Assembly (NCBI RefSeq): GCF_036409155.1
Contig: NZ_JAZGLW010000002.1
Coordinates: 186,001-250,000 of the forward strand
Direction: 5' to 3'
Length of the DNA stretch: 64,000 nucleotides
From: Mycobacterium sp. 050128
GTDB taxonomy: Bacteria; Actinomycetota; Actinomycetes; Mycobacteriales; Mycobacteriaceae
Shown: piece by piece, positions 17,713-26,952 of the stretch
Numbering within the stretch: the first letter of the stretch is position 1
Layout: each line of letters begins with the position of its first letter
The notes under the pieces: generated by a model
The model's database searches: none
Told to the model about the DNA's origin: nothing
The model's input: the letters and a program-made list of their open reading frames with translations, nothing else
Program-made: the position numbers and the translations under genes

Positions 17713-20100
17713 GTGAGCCTGCAAACCCCGACAATCGCGCCCGAAGCACTCTCCGACGACGAACTCACGTTGATCGACAAGTATTGGCGGGCCGCCAATT
17801 ACCTGTCGGTCGGGCAGATCTATCTGCTCGACAATCCCCTGCTCAAAGAGTCGCTGACGGCTGACCACGTCAAACCCCGGCTGCTGGGACATTGGGGCAC
17901 CACGCCCGGGCTCAACCTCATTTACGCGCACCTGAACCGGATCATCCGCAATCGCGATGCCAATGTCATCTACGTCACCGGACCGGGTCACGGCGGTCCG
18001 GGCCTGGTCGCCAACGCCTACCTGGAAGGCACCTACACCGAGATCTACAGCGGTATCGGCGAGGACGCCGAGGGATTGCGCCGGTTGTTCCGACAGTTCT
18101 CCTTCCCGGGCGGCATCCCGAGTCACGTGGCCGCCCAGACCCCGGGATCGATCCACGAGGGCGGTGAACTCGGCTACGCGCTGGTGCATGCGTTCGGTGC
18201 GGCGTTCGACAACCCCGACCTGGTGGTCGCGTGCGTCATCGGCGACGGCGAAGCCGAGACGGGTCCGCTGGCGGCCGGCTGGCACTCGAACAAATTCCTC
18301 AACCCGGCCGTCGACGGCGCGGTGCTGCCGATTCTGCACCTCAACGGCTACAAGATCGCCAACCCGACCGTGCTGGCCCGCATCCCGCACACCGAACTCG
18401 AATCGCTGCTGCGCGGCTACGGCTATCGGCCGATCACGGTCGCCGGCGACAACCCGGCCACCGTGCACCGGGAGCTGGCCGCCGCCTTCGACGACGCTTT
18501 CGACGACATCGCCGGCATCCAGAGCGCTGCACGCGACGGCCAGCAGACCGATCGACCGGTATGGCCGATGATCGTGCTGCGCACGCCGAAAGGTTGGACC
18601 GGGCCCAAGGAGGTGGACGGCAAGCACGTCGAGGGCACCTGGCGTGCCCACCAGGTTCCGCTGTCCGAGACGCACGACAACCCCGCGCACCGCGCGCAAC
18701 TCGAAGAGTGGATGCGCAGCTATCGGCCCGACGAGTTGTTCGACTCCCGTGGCGTGCTGCGCCCCGAGCTGCGCGAGCTCGCCCCGAAGGGGCACCGGCG
18801 GATGAGCGCCAACCCGCACGCGAACGGCGGCCTGTTGCTGCGCGAGCTGGATCTGCCGGACTTCCGGGACTACGCGGTGCCGGTCGAAGAGCCGGCCGCG
18901 TCCACCCACGAGGCCACCCGGGTATTGGGAACCTTCCTGCGCGACGTCATCACCCATAACCCCGACCGCTTCCGGCTGATGGGGCCCGACGAAACCGCCT
19001 CCAACCGGCTGTCGGCCGTGTTCGAGTCGACCGACAAGGTGTGGCTGTCGCGGACTGAACCCGACGACGAAGGCCTCGCCCCGGACGGCCGGGTGATGGA
19101 GGTGCTCTCCGAGCACCTGTGCCAGGGCTGGCTGGAGGGCTATTTGCTCACCGGGCGGCACGGGTTGTTCAACTGCTACGAGGCGTTCGTGCACATCGTC
19201 GACTCGATGCTCAACCAGCACGCGAAATGGCTGGCCACCAGCCGCGAACTGCCGTGGCGGCAACCGATCGCGTCGCTGAACTACCTGTTGAGCTCGCATG
19301 TGTGGCGCCAAGACCACAACGGCGCGTCCCACCAGGACCCCGGGTTCATCGACCTGGTCGCCAACAAGCGCGCCGAGATCGTGCGCGTCTACCTGCCGCC
19401 GGACGGCAACACACTGCTGTCGGTGGCCGACCACTGCCTGCGCAGCCGCGACTACATCAACGTCATCGTCGCCGGCAAGCAGCCCGCCCTGTCCTACCTC
19501 GGCATCGACGACGCGATCGCACACTGCACCCGCGGCCTGGGGATCTGGGATTGGGCGAGCACCGCGACCGGCGAACCCGACGTGGTGTTGGCGTGCGCCG
19601 GCGACGTCCCCACCCAGGAGGCGCTCGCCGCCGCCGACATCCTGCGCCGCGAGCTGCCCGACCTGGCCGTGCGGATGGTCAACGTCGTCGACCTGATGCG
19701 CCTACAGCCGGACTCCGAGCACCCACATGGATTGCCGGACAAGGAATTCGACGCGTTGTTCACCCGCGACAAGCCGGTCATCTTCGCGTATCACGGCTAT
19801 CCGTGGCTGATCCATCGGCTGTGCTATCGCCGCACTAATCACCCGCACATCCATGTCCGCGGGTTCAAGGAGCGCGGCACCACTACGACGCCGTTCGACA
19901 TGGTGATGCTCAACGACCTCGACCGCTTCCATCTGGTCATCGACGTCATCGACCGGGTCGACGGGTTGGCCGGCCGGGCCGCGCTGCTGCGGCAGCGGAT
20001 GGTAGACGCGCGGCTGAACGCCCGCCGCTACACCCGCGAGCACGGGGAGGACGACCCGCAGATCGCGCACTGGAAGTGGGAATCTGTGCAGTCGTCGTGA
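17713..20100 (+). CDS. xfp: Xylulose-5-phosphate/fructose-6-phosphate phosphoketolase
   Basis: A 795-residue thiamine-diphosphate enzyme that splits xylulose 5-phosphate (and often fructose 6-phosphate) into acetyl phosphate plus a triose or tetrose phosphate. Diagnostic blocks are [17 protein letters not shown] (96-112), [19 protein letters not shown] (177-195), and later [20 protein letters not shown]. Length is that of full Xfp proteins. Start GTG 17713. It gives a route from pentose phosphates to acetyl phosphate without pyruvate. No phosphotransacetylase or acetate kinase is next to it, so acetyl phosphate use depends on genes elsewhere. I do not recall a phosphoketolase at this position in M. 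tuberculosis. Confidence 0.95.
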   Translation: MSLQTPTIAPEALSDDELTLIDKYWRAANYLSVGQIYLLDNPLLKESLTADHVKPRLLGHWGTTPGLNLIYAHLNRIIRNRDANVIYVTGPGHGGPGLVANAYLEGTYTEIYSGIGEDAEGLRRLFRQFSFPGGIPSHVAAQTPGSIHEGGELGYALVHAFGAAFDNPDLVVACVIGDGEAETGPLAAGWHSNKFLNPAVDGAVLPILHLNGYKIANPTVLARIPHTELESLLRGYGYRPITVAGDNPATVHRELAAAFDDAFDDIAGIQSAARDGQQTDRPVWPMIVLRTPKGWTGPKEVDGKHVEGTWRAHQVPLSETHDNPAHRAQLEEWMRSYRPDELFDSRGVLRPELRELAPKGHRRMSANPHANGGLLLRELDLPDFRDYAVPVEEPAASTHEATRVLGTFLRDVITHNPDRFRLMGPDETASNRLSAVFESTDKVWLSRTEPDDEGLAPDGRVMEVLSEHLCQGWLEGYLLTGRHGLFNCYEAFVHIVDSMLNQHAKWLATSRELPWRQPIASLNYLLSSHVWRQDHNGASHQDPGFIDLVANKRAEIVRVYLPPDGNTLLSVADHCLRSRDYINVIVAGKQPALSYLGIDDAIAHCTRGLGIWDWASTATGEPDVVLACAGDVPTQEALAAADILRRELPDLAVRMVNVVDLMRLQPDSEHPHGLPDKEFDALFTRDKPVIFAYHGYPWLIHRLCYRRTNHPHIHVRGFKERGTTTTPFDMVMLNDLDRFHLVIDVIDRVDGLAGRAALLRQRMVDARLNARRYTREHGEDDPQIAHWKWESVQSS

Positions 20101-20137
20101 CCTGGGCGCCGGAGACGCGCAGGTAAACTCGGCCGCA

Positions 20138-20908
20138 ATGTCTGAGCACGCCGCGGCCTTCGATGCCGTTGACCTGCATCCGGTGGTGTCGCAATTGTCG
20201 GCGCTGCACCGGCTGCGGCTGTACTTCGACATTGCCGTGGTGGTCGCGGTGTTGGTGCTGACGAACCTGATCGCGCACTTCACCACGCCGTGGGCGAGTG
20301 TCGCGACGGTGCCGGTGGCAGCCGTCGGGCTGGTGGTGTTGATGCGTGCCACTGGTTTGGACTGGGTCGACCTGGGGCTCGGCCGGGAGCACTGGCGCTC
20401 CGGGCTGGGCTACGCGCTGGCCGCGGTGGCCATCGTGGCGTCGGTGATCGCCGTCGGCGTGCTGCTCCCGATGACGCGGCCGATGTTCCTGAACAGCCAT
20501 TATGCGACGGTCTCGGGCGCGCTGATCGCCTCGATGGTGATCATTCCGCTGCAGACCGTCATTCCCGAGGAGCTGGCCTTCCGGGGTGTGCTGCACGGCG
20601 CGCTGCATCGGGCCTGGGGATTCCGTGGGGTCGCACTCGTCGGCTCGTTGCTGTTCGGCCTGTGGCACGTCGCCACGTCGCTCGGGCTGACCAGCAACAA
20701 CGTCGGCTTCACCCGGGTGTTCGGCGGCGGGTTCGTCGGCATGGTCGCCGGCGTGACGTTGGCCGTGGTGGCGACCGGCTGTGCGGGCTTCGTGTTCAGC
20801 TGGTTGCGTCGGCGCAGCGGCAGCCTGATCGCGCCGATCGCGCTGCATTGGTCGTTGAACGGGCTGGGTGCCTTGGCCGCGGCCCTGGTCTGGCATCTGT
20901 CGGCCTGA
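20138..20908 (+). CDS. CPBP-family intramembrane metalloprotease (Rv1863c-like)
   Basis: A 256-residue protein with about seven membrane segments. It contains all three CPBP motifs: EELAFRG (E144, E145, R149), FGLWHVA (H177), and HWSLN near the end. The family includes Rce1-type CAAX proteases and bacterial self-immunity proteins; the natural substrate here is unknown. M. tuberculosis Rv1863c has a similar length and the same adhA neighbour. Start ATG 20138. It converges on adhA with a one-base gap. Confidence 0.9.
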   Translation: MSEHAAAFDAVDLHPVVSQLSALHRLRLYFDIAVVVAVLVLTNLIAHFTTPWASVATVPVAAVGLVVLMRATGLDWVDLGLGREHWRSGLGYALAAVAIVASVIAVGVLLPMTRPMFLNSHYATVSGALIASMVIIPLQTVIPEELAFRGVLHGALHRAWGFRGVALVGSLLFGLWHVATSLGLTSNNVGFTRVFGGGFVGMVAGVTLAVVATGCAGFVFSWLRRRSGSLIAPIALHWSLNGLGALAAALVWHLSA

Positions 20909-20909
20909 C

Positions 20910-21932
20910 CTACACCAGCAGCACCGCTGCCCCGGCGATGCGACCGTCGGCCAAATCGCTCAGTGCCTGGGCTGCTTGATCGAGCGGATATTCCGGCGTC
21001 GTCACCTCGATGCGATGACGGGCGGTGAAGTCGAGAAACTCGCGCGCATCGGCCCGGGTGTTCGACGTGACCGAGCGAATCTGGCGCTCCTGGAACAGGT
21101 GACGCTGATAGTTCAGGGCCGGGATATCCGTCAAGTGGATTCCGGCGATCGCCAACGTGCCGCCGCGGTCCAGCGCCTCGCAGGCGGGCAGCACCAGGTC
21201 GCCGACCGGCGCGAACAGGATCGCGGCATCCAACGGCACCGGTGGCGGATCCGCCGCTCCCTGAGCCGAGGCGGCGCCGAGAGCCAGCGCCAGCTCGCGG
21301 GCCTGCTCGCCGCGGGTCATCACATGCAGTTCGGCGCCCTGGGCCAACGCGACCTGGGCGGTGATGTGCGCGCTGCCGCCGAAGCCGTAAATGCCCAGCC
21401 GGCCGCCCGGCGGTAGCTGCGCTCGCAGCAGCGAACGGTATCCGATGATGCCGGCGCACAACAGCGGCGCGAGCTCGCTGTCGCTGTAACCGCTCGGCAG
21501 GTGGTGCGCGAAAGCGGCTGGAACCGTCGCGAATTCGGCGTACCCGCCGTCGGCATCCCAGCCGGTGTAGCGGGACTGGGGGCAGAGGTTCTCGTCACCT
21601 CGGCGGCAGTATTTGCACACACCGCAGGTATGGCGCAGCCAGGCGATGCCGACCCGGTCCCCCACCTCGAACCCATCACCGGCGTCGGCGCCCACCTCGA
21701 CGACCTCGCCCACGACCTCGTGGCCGGGGGTGACGTGCTCGCGGTGCACCGGAAGGTCACCCTCGGTGACGTGCAGGTCGGTCCGGCACACCCCGCAGGC
21801 CCGCACCGCCACCAGCAACTCCGAGGGCGCCGGCCGCGGCACTTCCGTGGTGACCCGCTCCAGCGGGTCGGTGACCATCGGGCCGGGCCGGCGCACCCGC
21901 CACGCGTTCATCGTGGTCGTCGCTGAGGCCAT
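20910..21932 (-). CDS. adhA: Zinc-dependent alcohol dehydrogenase AdhA
   Basis: A 340-residue medium-chain dehydrogenase. The catalytic-zinc part has [10 protein letters not shown] (Cys near 46), [12 protein letters not shown], and the structural-zinc cysteines in [15 protein letters not shown] (about 97-111). The NAD-binding segment [15 protein letters not shown] follows. It interconverts alcohols and aldehydes with NAD(P)H; M. tuberculosis Rv1862 adhA is the orthologue by position and similarity. Start ATG 21932; a GTG one codon upstream is also possible. Confidence 0.92.
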   Translation of the reverse strand: MASATTTMNAWRVRRPGPMVTDPLERVTTEVPRPAPSELLVAVRACGVCRTDLHVTEGDLPVHREHVTPGHEVVGEVVEVGADAGDGFEVGDRVGIAWLRHTCGVCKYCRRGDENLCPQSRYTGWDADGGYAEFATVPAAFAHHLPSGYSDSELAPLLCAGIIGYRSLLRAQLPPGGRLGIYGFGGSAHITAQVALAQGAELHVMTRGEQARELALALGAASAQGAADPPPVPLDAAILFAPVGDLVLPACEALDRGGTLAIAGIHLTDIPALNYQRHLFQERQIRSVTSNTRADAREFLDFTARHRIEVTTPEYPLDQAAQALSDLADGRIAGAAVLLV

Positions 21933-21987
21933 CACCCCATCATGCCGCTATGCGCCGGCGATCCGCACGGGCCCAAAGGCCTTGGTC

Positions 21988-22266
21988 CTACAGGGTCTTC
22001 GTGCGCGAGGTGGCGAACTTGTAGATCAACAACAGGATCACCGCGCCAACCAGCGCACCCAGGAAGGAGTGCTGAATGGGCGGATGAATATCGAACTGGT
22101 GCGGTGGGAAGACGATGCTGCCCAGGGTGCCGCCGACATACGAGCCGACGATGCCCAGCAGTGCGGTGGCGACCCAGCCCATTGGCTGCTTGCCCGGCAC
22201 CAGCAGGCGCGCGACCAGGCCGACGATCAGACCCAAGACGATCAGCCAGACGATATGCAGAATCAT
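21988..22266 (-). CDS. GlsB/YeaQ/YmgE-family small membrane protein, copy 1
   Basis: A 92-residue protein with three hydrophobic segments and the family motif GLVARLLVPGKQPMGWVATALLGIVGSYVGG in the first half. These transglycosylase-associated proteins are stress-induced in many bacteria, with no proven enzyme activity. The second half, FPPHQFDIHPPIQHSFLGALVGAVILLLI, has a histidine/proline loop absent in the neighbour copy. Start ATG 22266, with GGAACCGG upstream. It has its own SigF-like promoter, so it is probably transcribed apart from the next copy. Confidence 0.88.
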   Translation of the reverse strand: MILHIVWLIVLGLIVGLVARLLVPGKQPMGWVATALLGIVGSYVGGTLGSIVFPPHQFDIHPPIQHSFLGALVGAVILLLIYKFATSRTKTL

Positions 22267-22310
22267 GACCGGTTCCTTCGATTTAACTGACAGACGGGAC
22301 GTAGGGCCGT

Positions 22311-22335
22311 ATACCCCGTCGGAGCCAACTCAACC
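22311..22335 (-). promoter_or_regulatory. SigF-type promoter for GlsB-like copy 1
   Basis: On the minus strand GGGTAT (22316-22311) lies 14 bases after GGTTG (22335-22331). The mycobacterial SigF consensus is close to GGTTT-N15-17-GGGTAT, so the -10 is perfect, the -35 is 4 of 5, and the spacing is slightly short. The start codon is about 44 bases downstream of the -10. Confidence 0.55.
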
Positions 22336-22451
22336 GCCTCGGCGAAATACCACTTCCGATAACGTAATTCGGCTCAGTGCGGCGACTCGCAAACCGCCCG
22401 GCGGATCGCCGATCAGCGCCGCAGCGGATTTGCCACAGGCGGCCCCGTCGT

Positions 22452-22751
22452 TCAGCTCCTCCGCACCAGGCCGACAATCCAGAGCAGAATCACCGACCCC
22501 AGTAACGCGGTCAAGAAGGTGAAGACCCAGCCGCCGGCCGCGGTGTCGACGAAGAAGCTCAGCAAAAAGCCGCCGATCAGTGCGCCGACCACGCCGATCA
22601 CGATGTTCATCAAGATTCCGGAGCCGGAACCCTTCATGATCTTGCCCGCGGCCCACCCGGCAAGGCCGCCGATGATGATGTAACCGATCAGGCCGACGCT
22701 CGTCGTCGTGGTCGATCGGGCCAGGTACTCGGTAGCCGCCATGACATCCAT
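22452..22751 (-). CDS. GlsB/YeaQ/YmgE-family small membrane protein, copy 2 (Rv1861-like)
   Basis: A 99-residue three-helix membrane protein with GLIGYIIIGGLAGWAAGKIM (20-39) and LMNIVIGVVGALIGGFLL, the GlsB/YeaQ signature. It corresponds to M. tuberculosis Rv1861, which also lies next to apa. Start ATG 22751 is supported by GGAG about 7 bases upstream; ATG 22742 is possible. The two copies in a row are different enough to be old paralogues or separately gained. Confidence 0.87.
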   Translation of the reverse strand: MDVMAATEYLARSTTTTSVGLIGYIIIGGLAGWAAGKIMKGSGSGILMNIVIGVVGALIGGFLLSFFVDTAAGGWVFTFLTALLGSVILLWIVGLVRRS

Positions 22752-22808
22752 GCGAGTCTCCTTGCAGTTCGCTGCCAGAGCTCAGCCTAAAGTCCGGGGC
22801 AGTCGAAG

Positions 22809-22820
22809 CGGTATACCCCG
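22809..22820 (-). promoter_or_regulatory. SigF-like -10 element for GlsB-like copy 2
   Basis: The minus strand reads CGGGGTATACCG, sharing CGGGGTATAC with the copy 1 promoter. A GTTT lies 19 bases upstream of GGGTAT, which is longer than usual for SigF, so only the -10 is good. It falls between the apa stop and the start of copy 2. Confidence 0.4.
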
Positions 22821-22828
22821 GTTACCGG

Positions 22829-23875
22829 TCAGGCACTAAACGACGTTTGTTGCGGCGCCGGGCTCGGGGTGGGAGTGACCTCGCTGGCGGGTGCCTGGCC
22901 TGGTGCCTGGCCGGGCGCGGGTGCGGGGGCTCCCGGAGCAGGTGCCGCCGGAGCCCCTGGCGCCGCGCCGGGTGCGCCCGGAGCCGGACCCGGCGCGCCC
23001 GGCGCCGGCGGTGCGGTGAACGGCAGGATCGACTCGGCCAGTGCCTTGGCTCCGACCTTGTCGACCGGGTTGTTGCCGGTACCGAGCCACACCACAAACC
23101 AGCGCTGGGGCGGCCCGGCGGCGCTGGCCGCATTGGGAGCGCTGACCACGCCGGTCCAGATCTGTCCGTTGGGCTTGCTCGGATCGCTGAACTTGACCTC
23201 GTAGAACGACGAGCTTCCGGTGATCCCGTTGGCGCCGGTCAGCGGGGCCGATTCCTGATTGATCCGGGTGCCGGGATACGGCATGAAGAACTCACCCATG
23301 TCCGAGCCCAGCCGGACGGCGGCCTTGGCGTCGTTGGCTTCCGCACTGGCATAGAGCTTTTGGTCCAGGCGCCCCATCACAATGCGAGTGTCGTTGGCAA
23401 CCGGCGCGGGTTGACCGGGCTGCGGCGGCGGACCGACCATCTTGCTGAGCAGCGCCGAACCGTAGTCGAGGTGCGAGGCGTCCGACTCGGCCCATCCGCC
23501 GGGAAGCAGGTAGCTAAAGCCGCCGACCACGTTGGTGATCCGGGCGGCGTTGGGGTCGACGGGCGGCGGCGGCGCAGGCGCGTTGGGGTCCACCGGCGGG
23601 GGCGGCGGCGGCACCGGCGCGTTCGGGTCGCCGGCTGCCGGCTGTCCGGCGGGTGCCGGGACGCCCGGCGCAGGTGCCGCGGTCGTCGGCGCGGGTGCGG
23701 GTGCGCCCGGGGCCGGGGCGGTGGTCGTTGCCGGTACCGGAGTCGGGACCTCGGGATCGGCATTTGCGGGGGCCGGCAACGCGAAGGTGACGGCACTGGC
23801 ACTGGTCACCGTGGCGATCGCCAGCGTCGCCCACAGGCCTTTGCGACGTGTCGAGTGTGAGTCCACCTGATCCAT
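22829..23875 (-). CDS. apa: Apa alanine-proline-rich secreted glycoprotein (fibronectin attachment protein)
   Basis: A 348-residue exported protein (also called ModD, FAP, 45-kDa antigen). Signal peptide 1-39 ends ALPAPANA before D40. Residues 40-110 are Ala/Pro/Thr-rich, the type of region that carries mannosylated threonines in M. tuberculosis Apa. The globular core follows: [59 protein letters not shown], and the fibronectin-binding part [15 protein letters not shown]. The C-terminal 60 residues return to Pro/Ala/Gly repeats. It lies downstream of modC in the same direction, as in M. tuberculosis, but encodes no molybdate function. Confidence 0.95.
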   Translation of the reverse strand: MDQVDSHSTRRKGLWATLAIATVTSASAVTFALPAPANADPEVPTPVPATTTAPAPGAPAPAPTTAAPAPGVPAPAGQPAAGDPNAPVPPPPPPVDPNAPAPPPPVDPNAARITNVVGGFSYLLPGGWAESDASHLDYGSALLSKMVGPPPQPGQPAPVANDTRIVMGRLDQKLYASAEANDAKAAVRLGSDMGEFFMPYPGTRINQESAPLTGANGITGSSSFYEVKFSDPSKPNGQIWTGVVSAPNAASAAGPPQRWFVVWLGTGNNPVDKVGAKALAESILPFTAPPAPGAPGPAPGAPGAAPGAPAAPAPGAPAPAPGQAPGQAPASEVTPTPSPAPQQTSFSA

Positions 23876-23973
23876 GGCGACGAACCTACCGTGTTACCGC
23901 TGTGACGCAAGGATGCCGTGCTGGCGATGCGCGCGATGTTGCCGGAGCGCAACCTTCGGTGAGTCTGCGCAGT

Positions 23974-25098
23974 TCACTGCGGGTGGGCGCGTCGCGGTGC
24001 CGCCGGATACAGCGCCACTTCGAGCGCTTTGACCGAAAACCACACCCGGTCTCCGGGGGTCAGCTGCAGCTCGGCGGCGGCCTCCGCGGTGATCTCGGCG
24101 GCCAGCCCCGGGGCGCCGCCGGGCTGTTCCTCGCCGCGCACCACGACCGCGGGTCCGCGAATGTCCAGCTCTGTCACGGTGACGTCGACGCAGTTGCGGG
24201 GGCTGCCGTGCGGCAGGTCCCGGTACACGGCCACCGCCTTGGGGGCGAACACCGCGATGGAGTCCTGCCCGTCGGTCAGCTCGGCGCCCAGCTGCCCGGC
24301 GGGGGTTCCGTGCCAGCGGGCGCCGGAGCGGGTCCGCAGCGAGCCGTCGGGCCCGATGGTTCCGTTGACCAGGTTGACGCCGGCGATGCGGGCCCCGAAA
24401 TGGCTGCGCGGCGCGGTGAGCACTTCGGGCACCGGGCCGACTTCGGCGATCTTGCCGGCCTCGAGCACCAGCGCCCGATCGGCCAGGGTGAACACGTCGA
24501 GCAGGTCGTGGGTGATCAGAACGACCGCGCAGCCGCTGCGCGCGACCGCGGTCCGCAGCACCGCGCGGATGGCCGCGGCCGCCCCGACGTCCAGCCCGGT
24601 CAGCGGTTCGTCGAGCAGCAGCACGTCGGGTTCGGCGGCCAACGCCCGCGCGATCGCCACCCGCTGAGCCTGACCGCCGGACAGCTGCCGCGGTTTGCGG
24701 TCGGCGAACTGCTCGGCATCCACCTCGCGCAGCCAGTGCAGGGCCGTCTGCTTCGCCTTGGCGCGGGCCGACCGGACAAGGCCACGACGGCTGTGCGGCC
24801 CGAACGCCACATTGGCGGCCACGCTCATGTGCGGGAACAGCAACGGGTCCTGCTGCAGCAGCCCGACCCGCCGGTCGTGCGTCGCCACGTCGATCCCGGC
24901 GGCGGTGTCGGTCAACACCCGATCCCCCAACCGCACCACGCCCTCATCGGGGCGAACCAGACCGGCGATGACGTGCAGGGCGGTCGACTTACCCGCGCCG
25001 TTGGGTCCGAGCACCGCGAGCACCTCGCCCGGGGACACCGAAAACTCCACATCCAACTGGCGGTCGGCGACGACCGCGCGAAGCTGCAGCTCGCTCAC
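23974..25098 (-). CDS. modC: ModC molybdate ABC transporter ATP-binding protein
   Basis: A 374-residue ATPase. It has Walker A LGPNGAGKS (about 30-38), signature LSGGQAQRV, Walker B VLLLDEPLTGLD, and a switch His in VVLITHD. The C-terminal part (about 295-360) is a molybdate-binding-like (TOBE/MOP) domain: VDVTVTELDIRGPAVVVRG. Start at 25098 is 3 bases after the modB stop, so it is translationally linked. It powers uptake of molybdate for molybdopterin enzymes. Confidence 0.95.
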   Translation of the reverse strand: MSELQLRAVVADRQLDVEFSVSPGEVLAVLGPNGAGKSTALHVIAGLVRPDEGVVRLGDRVLTDTAAGIDVATHDRRVGLLQQDPLLFPHMSVAANVAFGPHSRRGLVRSARAKAKQTALHWLREVDAEQFADRKPRQLSGGQAQRVAIARALAAEPDVLLLDEPLTGLDVGAAAAIRAVLRTAVARSGCAVVLITHDLLDVFTLADRALVLEAGKIAEVGPVPEVLTAPRSHFGARIAGVNLVNGTIGPDGSLRTRSGARWHGTPAGQLGAELTDGQDSIAVFAPKAVAVYRDLPHGSPRNCVDVTVTELDIRGPAVVVRGEEQPGGAPGLAAEITAEAAAELQLTPGDRVWFSVKALEVALYPAAPRRAHPQ

Positions 25099-25101
25099 CG
25101 G

Positions 25102-25896
25102 CTACCTCGCCGCTGTTCCGGTCAACCGGCGAGCGCCCAGGCCGAGCACGACCAGCGCAGCCACCGCGACGAGCAGAATCGACAGTGCCACAGCGGCATT
25201 CGCGTCGGTCACCCGTTGCAGATAGATCTCCAGTGGCAGAGTGCGGGTGACCCCTTGGCGCGAACCCGCGAAGGTCAGCGTCGCGCCGAACTCGCCCAAC
25301 GAGCGGGCGAACGCCAGCACCGCGCCGGACATCAGTCCGGGCAGCAGCAGCGGCAGGGTGACCCGCCACCACACCATGCTGGGGCGTGCCCCGAGCGTGG
25401 CCGCGACCACCTCATAATTCGAGCCCGCCGTACGGGCCGCGCCCTCGAGGGAAATCACCAGAAACGGCAACGAGACAAAGGTCTGCGCCAGCACGACGGC
25501 GGTGGTGCTGAAGGCGATGCGCAAGCCCGCGGCCTCCAGGTAGTGCCCGATCAGTCCGAGCCGGCCGAAGGCGTAGAGCAACGCAATACCGCCCACCACC
25601 GGCGGCAGCACCAGCGGCAGCAGGATCAGCGGCCGCAGCAGCCGCACCAGCAGCGCCGTGCTGCGGGCCAGCACCAGTGCCATCGGCACCCCCAGCAGCA
25701 CGCACAGGACGGTGCTCGCGGCTGCGGTCTTGAGGCTGAGCAGCAGCGCCGTCTTTGACGACGCGCTGGTGATCAGCGACCAGAAGTTCGGCCAGTCGAC
25801 CTTGATCGCGATCGCCAGCAGCGGCAACACCACGAACGCGGCTCCCACGGCGGCAGGGACATACACCCATCGGGGCAGGTTCGTGGGCCGGCGCAC
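25102..25896 (-). CDS. modB: ModB molybdate ABC transporter permease
   Basis: A 264-residue inner-membrane permease with about six helices. The permease EAA loop is [27 protein letters not shown] (about 163-189). The sequence [28 protein letters not shown] is typical for ModB/CysT proteins. Start at 25896, 9 bases after the modA stop; modA, modB and modC form one operon on the minus strand. Confidence 0.95.
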   Translation of the reverse strand: MRRPTNLPRWVYVPAAVGAAFVVLPLLAIAIKVDWPNFWSLITSASSKTALLLSLKTAAASTVLCVLLGVPMALVLARSTALLVRLLRPLILLPLVLPPVVGGIALLYAFGRLGLIGHYLEAAGLRIAFSTTAVVLAQTFVSLPFLVISLEGAARTAGSNYEVVAATLGARPSMVWWRVTLPLLLPGLMSGAVLAFARSLGEFGATLTFAGSRQGVTRTLPLEIYLQRVTDANAAVALSILLVAVAALVVLGLGARRLTGTAAR

Positions 25897-25905
25897 GGTC
25901 GCGGG

Positions 25906-26691
25906 TCAGGGTTTTGCGAAGCCGTATTGCGCCAGAATTTTCTGGCCCGCATCCGACGTCACCAGGGTCACGAACTTCTGCGCGGTCGCCGGCTGTCGCG
26001 CCTTCTTCAACACCCCGATGGGATAGACGTTGACCGCACCTGCGGCCGCGGGAAAGTTCACCGTCGCGACTTTGTCTTTCGCGTTCTTCGCGTCCGTGAC
26101 GTAGACCAGCGCGGCGTCGGCCTGCCCGGTGGTGACCTTGTTGAGGACATCGGTCACGCTGGGTTCCTCGCTGACCGGGTTGAGATGCACCCCGGTGCTG
26201 TCTTCGATGCGCTGGGTCGCTGCCCCGCACGGCACCGGCTGCTGGCAGATCACCACGTTGACGCCCGGTTTGGCCAGGTCCGCGAAGGAACCGATGCTCT
26301 TCGGATTGCCCGGCGCGGTGACGATGACCAGGGTGTTGGCGGCGAAGTTCTGAGGGTTGTCGGCGAGCAGCCCGGCCCTGACGACGGTGTCCATCTGCGC
26401 GGTGTCCGCCGACGCGAACACATCGGCGCTCGCACCCTGAGTCAGCTGGGTGGCGAGTTCGGCGGAACCGGCGAAGTCGAATTCGACGCCGCTACCGGGA
26501 TTGTCGGTCTTGAACTGCTGACCGAGCTGGGTGAACGCGGCCTTGAGCGAGGCCGCGGCGAACACCACGATCGAGCCCGACGGTGACGACGACTGACCGG
26601 GCGACGAGGACGGTGCTTTCGAGCTACAGGCGACCATGCCCGCGATGAGCATCGTGGATCCCAACCCGGCCAGGACCCCGATCCCACGCAT
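25906..26691 (-). CDS. modA: ModA molybdate-binding lipoprotein
   Basis: A 261-residue substrate-binding lipoprotein. The signal sequence ends in a lipobox AGMVAC with lipidated C22. The mature domain has IVVFAAASLKAAFTQLGQQF, VEFDFAGSAELATQLTQGA, and VTDVLNKVTTGQADAALVYVTD, the molybdate/tungstate-binding type II fold. It captures the oxyanion outside the membrane and hands it to ModB. First gene of modABC. Start ATG 26691. Confidence 0.95.
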   Translation of the reverse strand: MRGIGVLAGLGSTMLIAGMVACSSKAPSSSPGQSSSPSGSIVVFAAASLKAAFTQLGQQFKTDNPGSGVEFDFAGSAELATQLTQGASADVFASADTAQMDTVVRAGLLADNPQNFAANTLVIVTAPGNPKSIGSFADLAKPGVNVVICQQPVPCGAATQRIEDSTGVHLNPVSEEPSVTDVLNKVTTGQADAALVYVTDAKNAKDKVATVNFPAAAGAVNVYPIGVLKKARQPATAQKFVTLVTSDAGQKILAQYGFAKP

Positions 26692-26892
26692 GGTCAGACC
26701 CTAGCTTGCGGCAGGGTGAGCAGTGACGACCAAAGAGTTATCGAAAATTGTCCGCGCGTCGCGCGTCCTTAGTTTCCCCTTAGAACTACTGTCCAGTAAC
26801 ATTCGGCGTAGATTGACGCCATACGCGCTGAGATCCCAGGCATCGGTCCTGTGGCGTGACACCATCGGAACCACGAACACATCGCCGAGCAG

Positions 26893-26904
26893 AGCGTTAA
26901 CGCT
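26893..26904. promoter_or_regulatory. Perfect 12-bp palindrome between modA and the divergent SDR gene
   Basis: AGCGTTAACGCT is a perfect inverted repeat, 48 bases before the SDR start and about 200 bases before modA. It could be an operator for either gene. No molybdate riboswitch-like or ModE consensus was recognised in this 261-base divergent gap. Confidence 0.3.
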
Positions 26905-26952
26905 GGTGAATGCCAGGGCCTGGGTTCAACGTCGAACACGAGGAGGATGGCA

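Noticed and set aside
23530..23760. GC-rich repetitive stretch that could be a minisatellite
   Set aside because: It is the Pro/Ala-rich coding region of apa; the periodicity comes from Ala and Pro codons.
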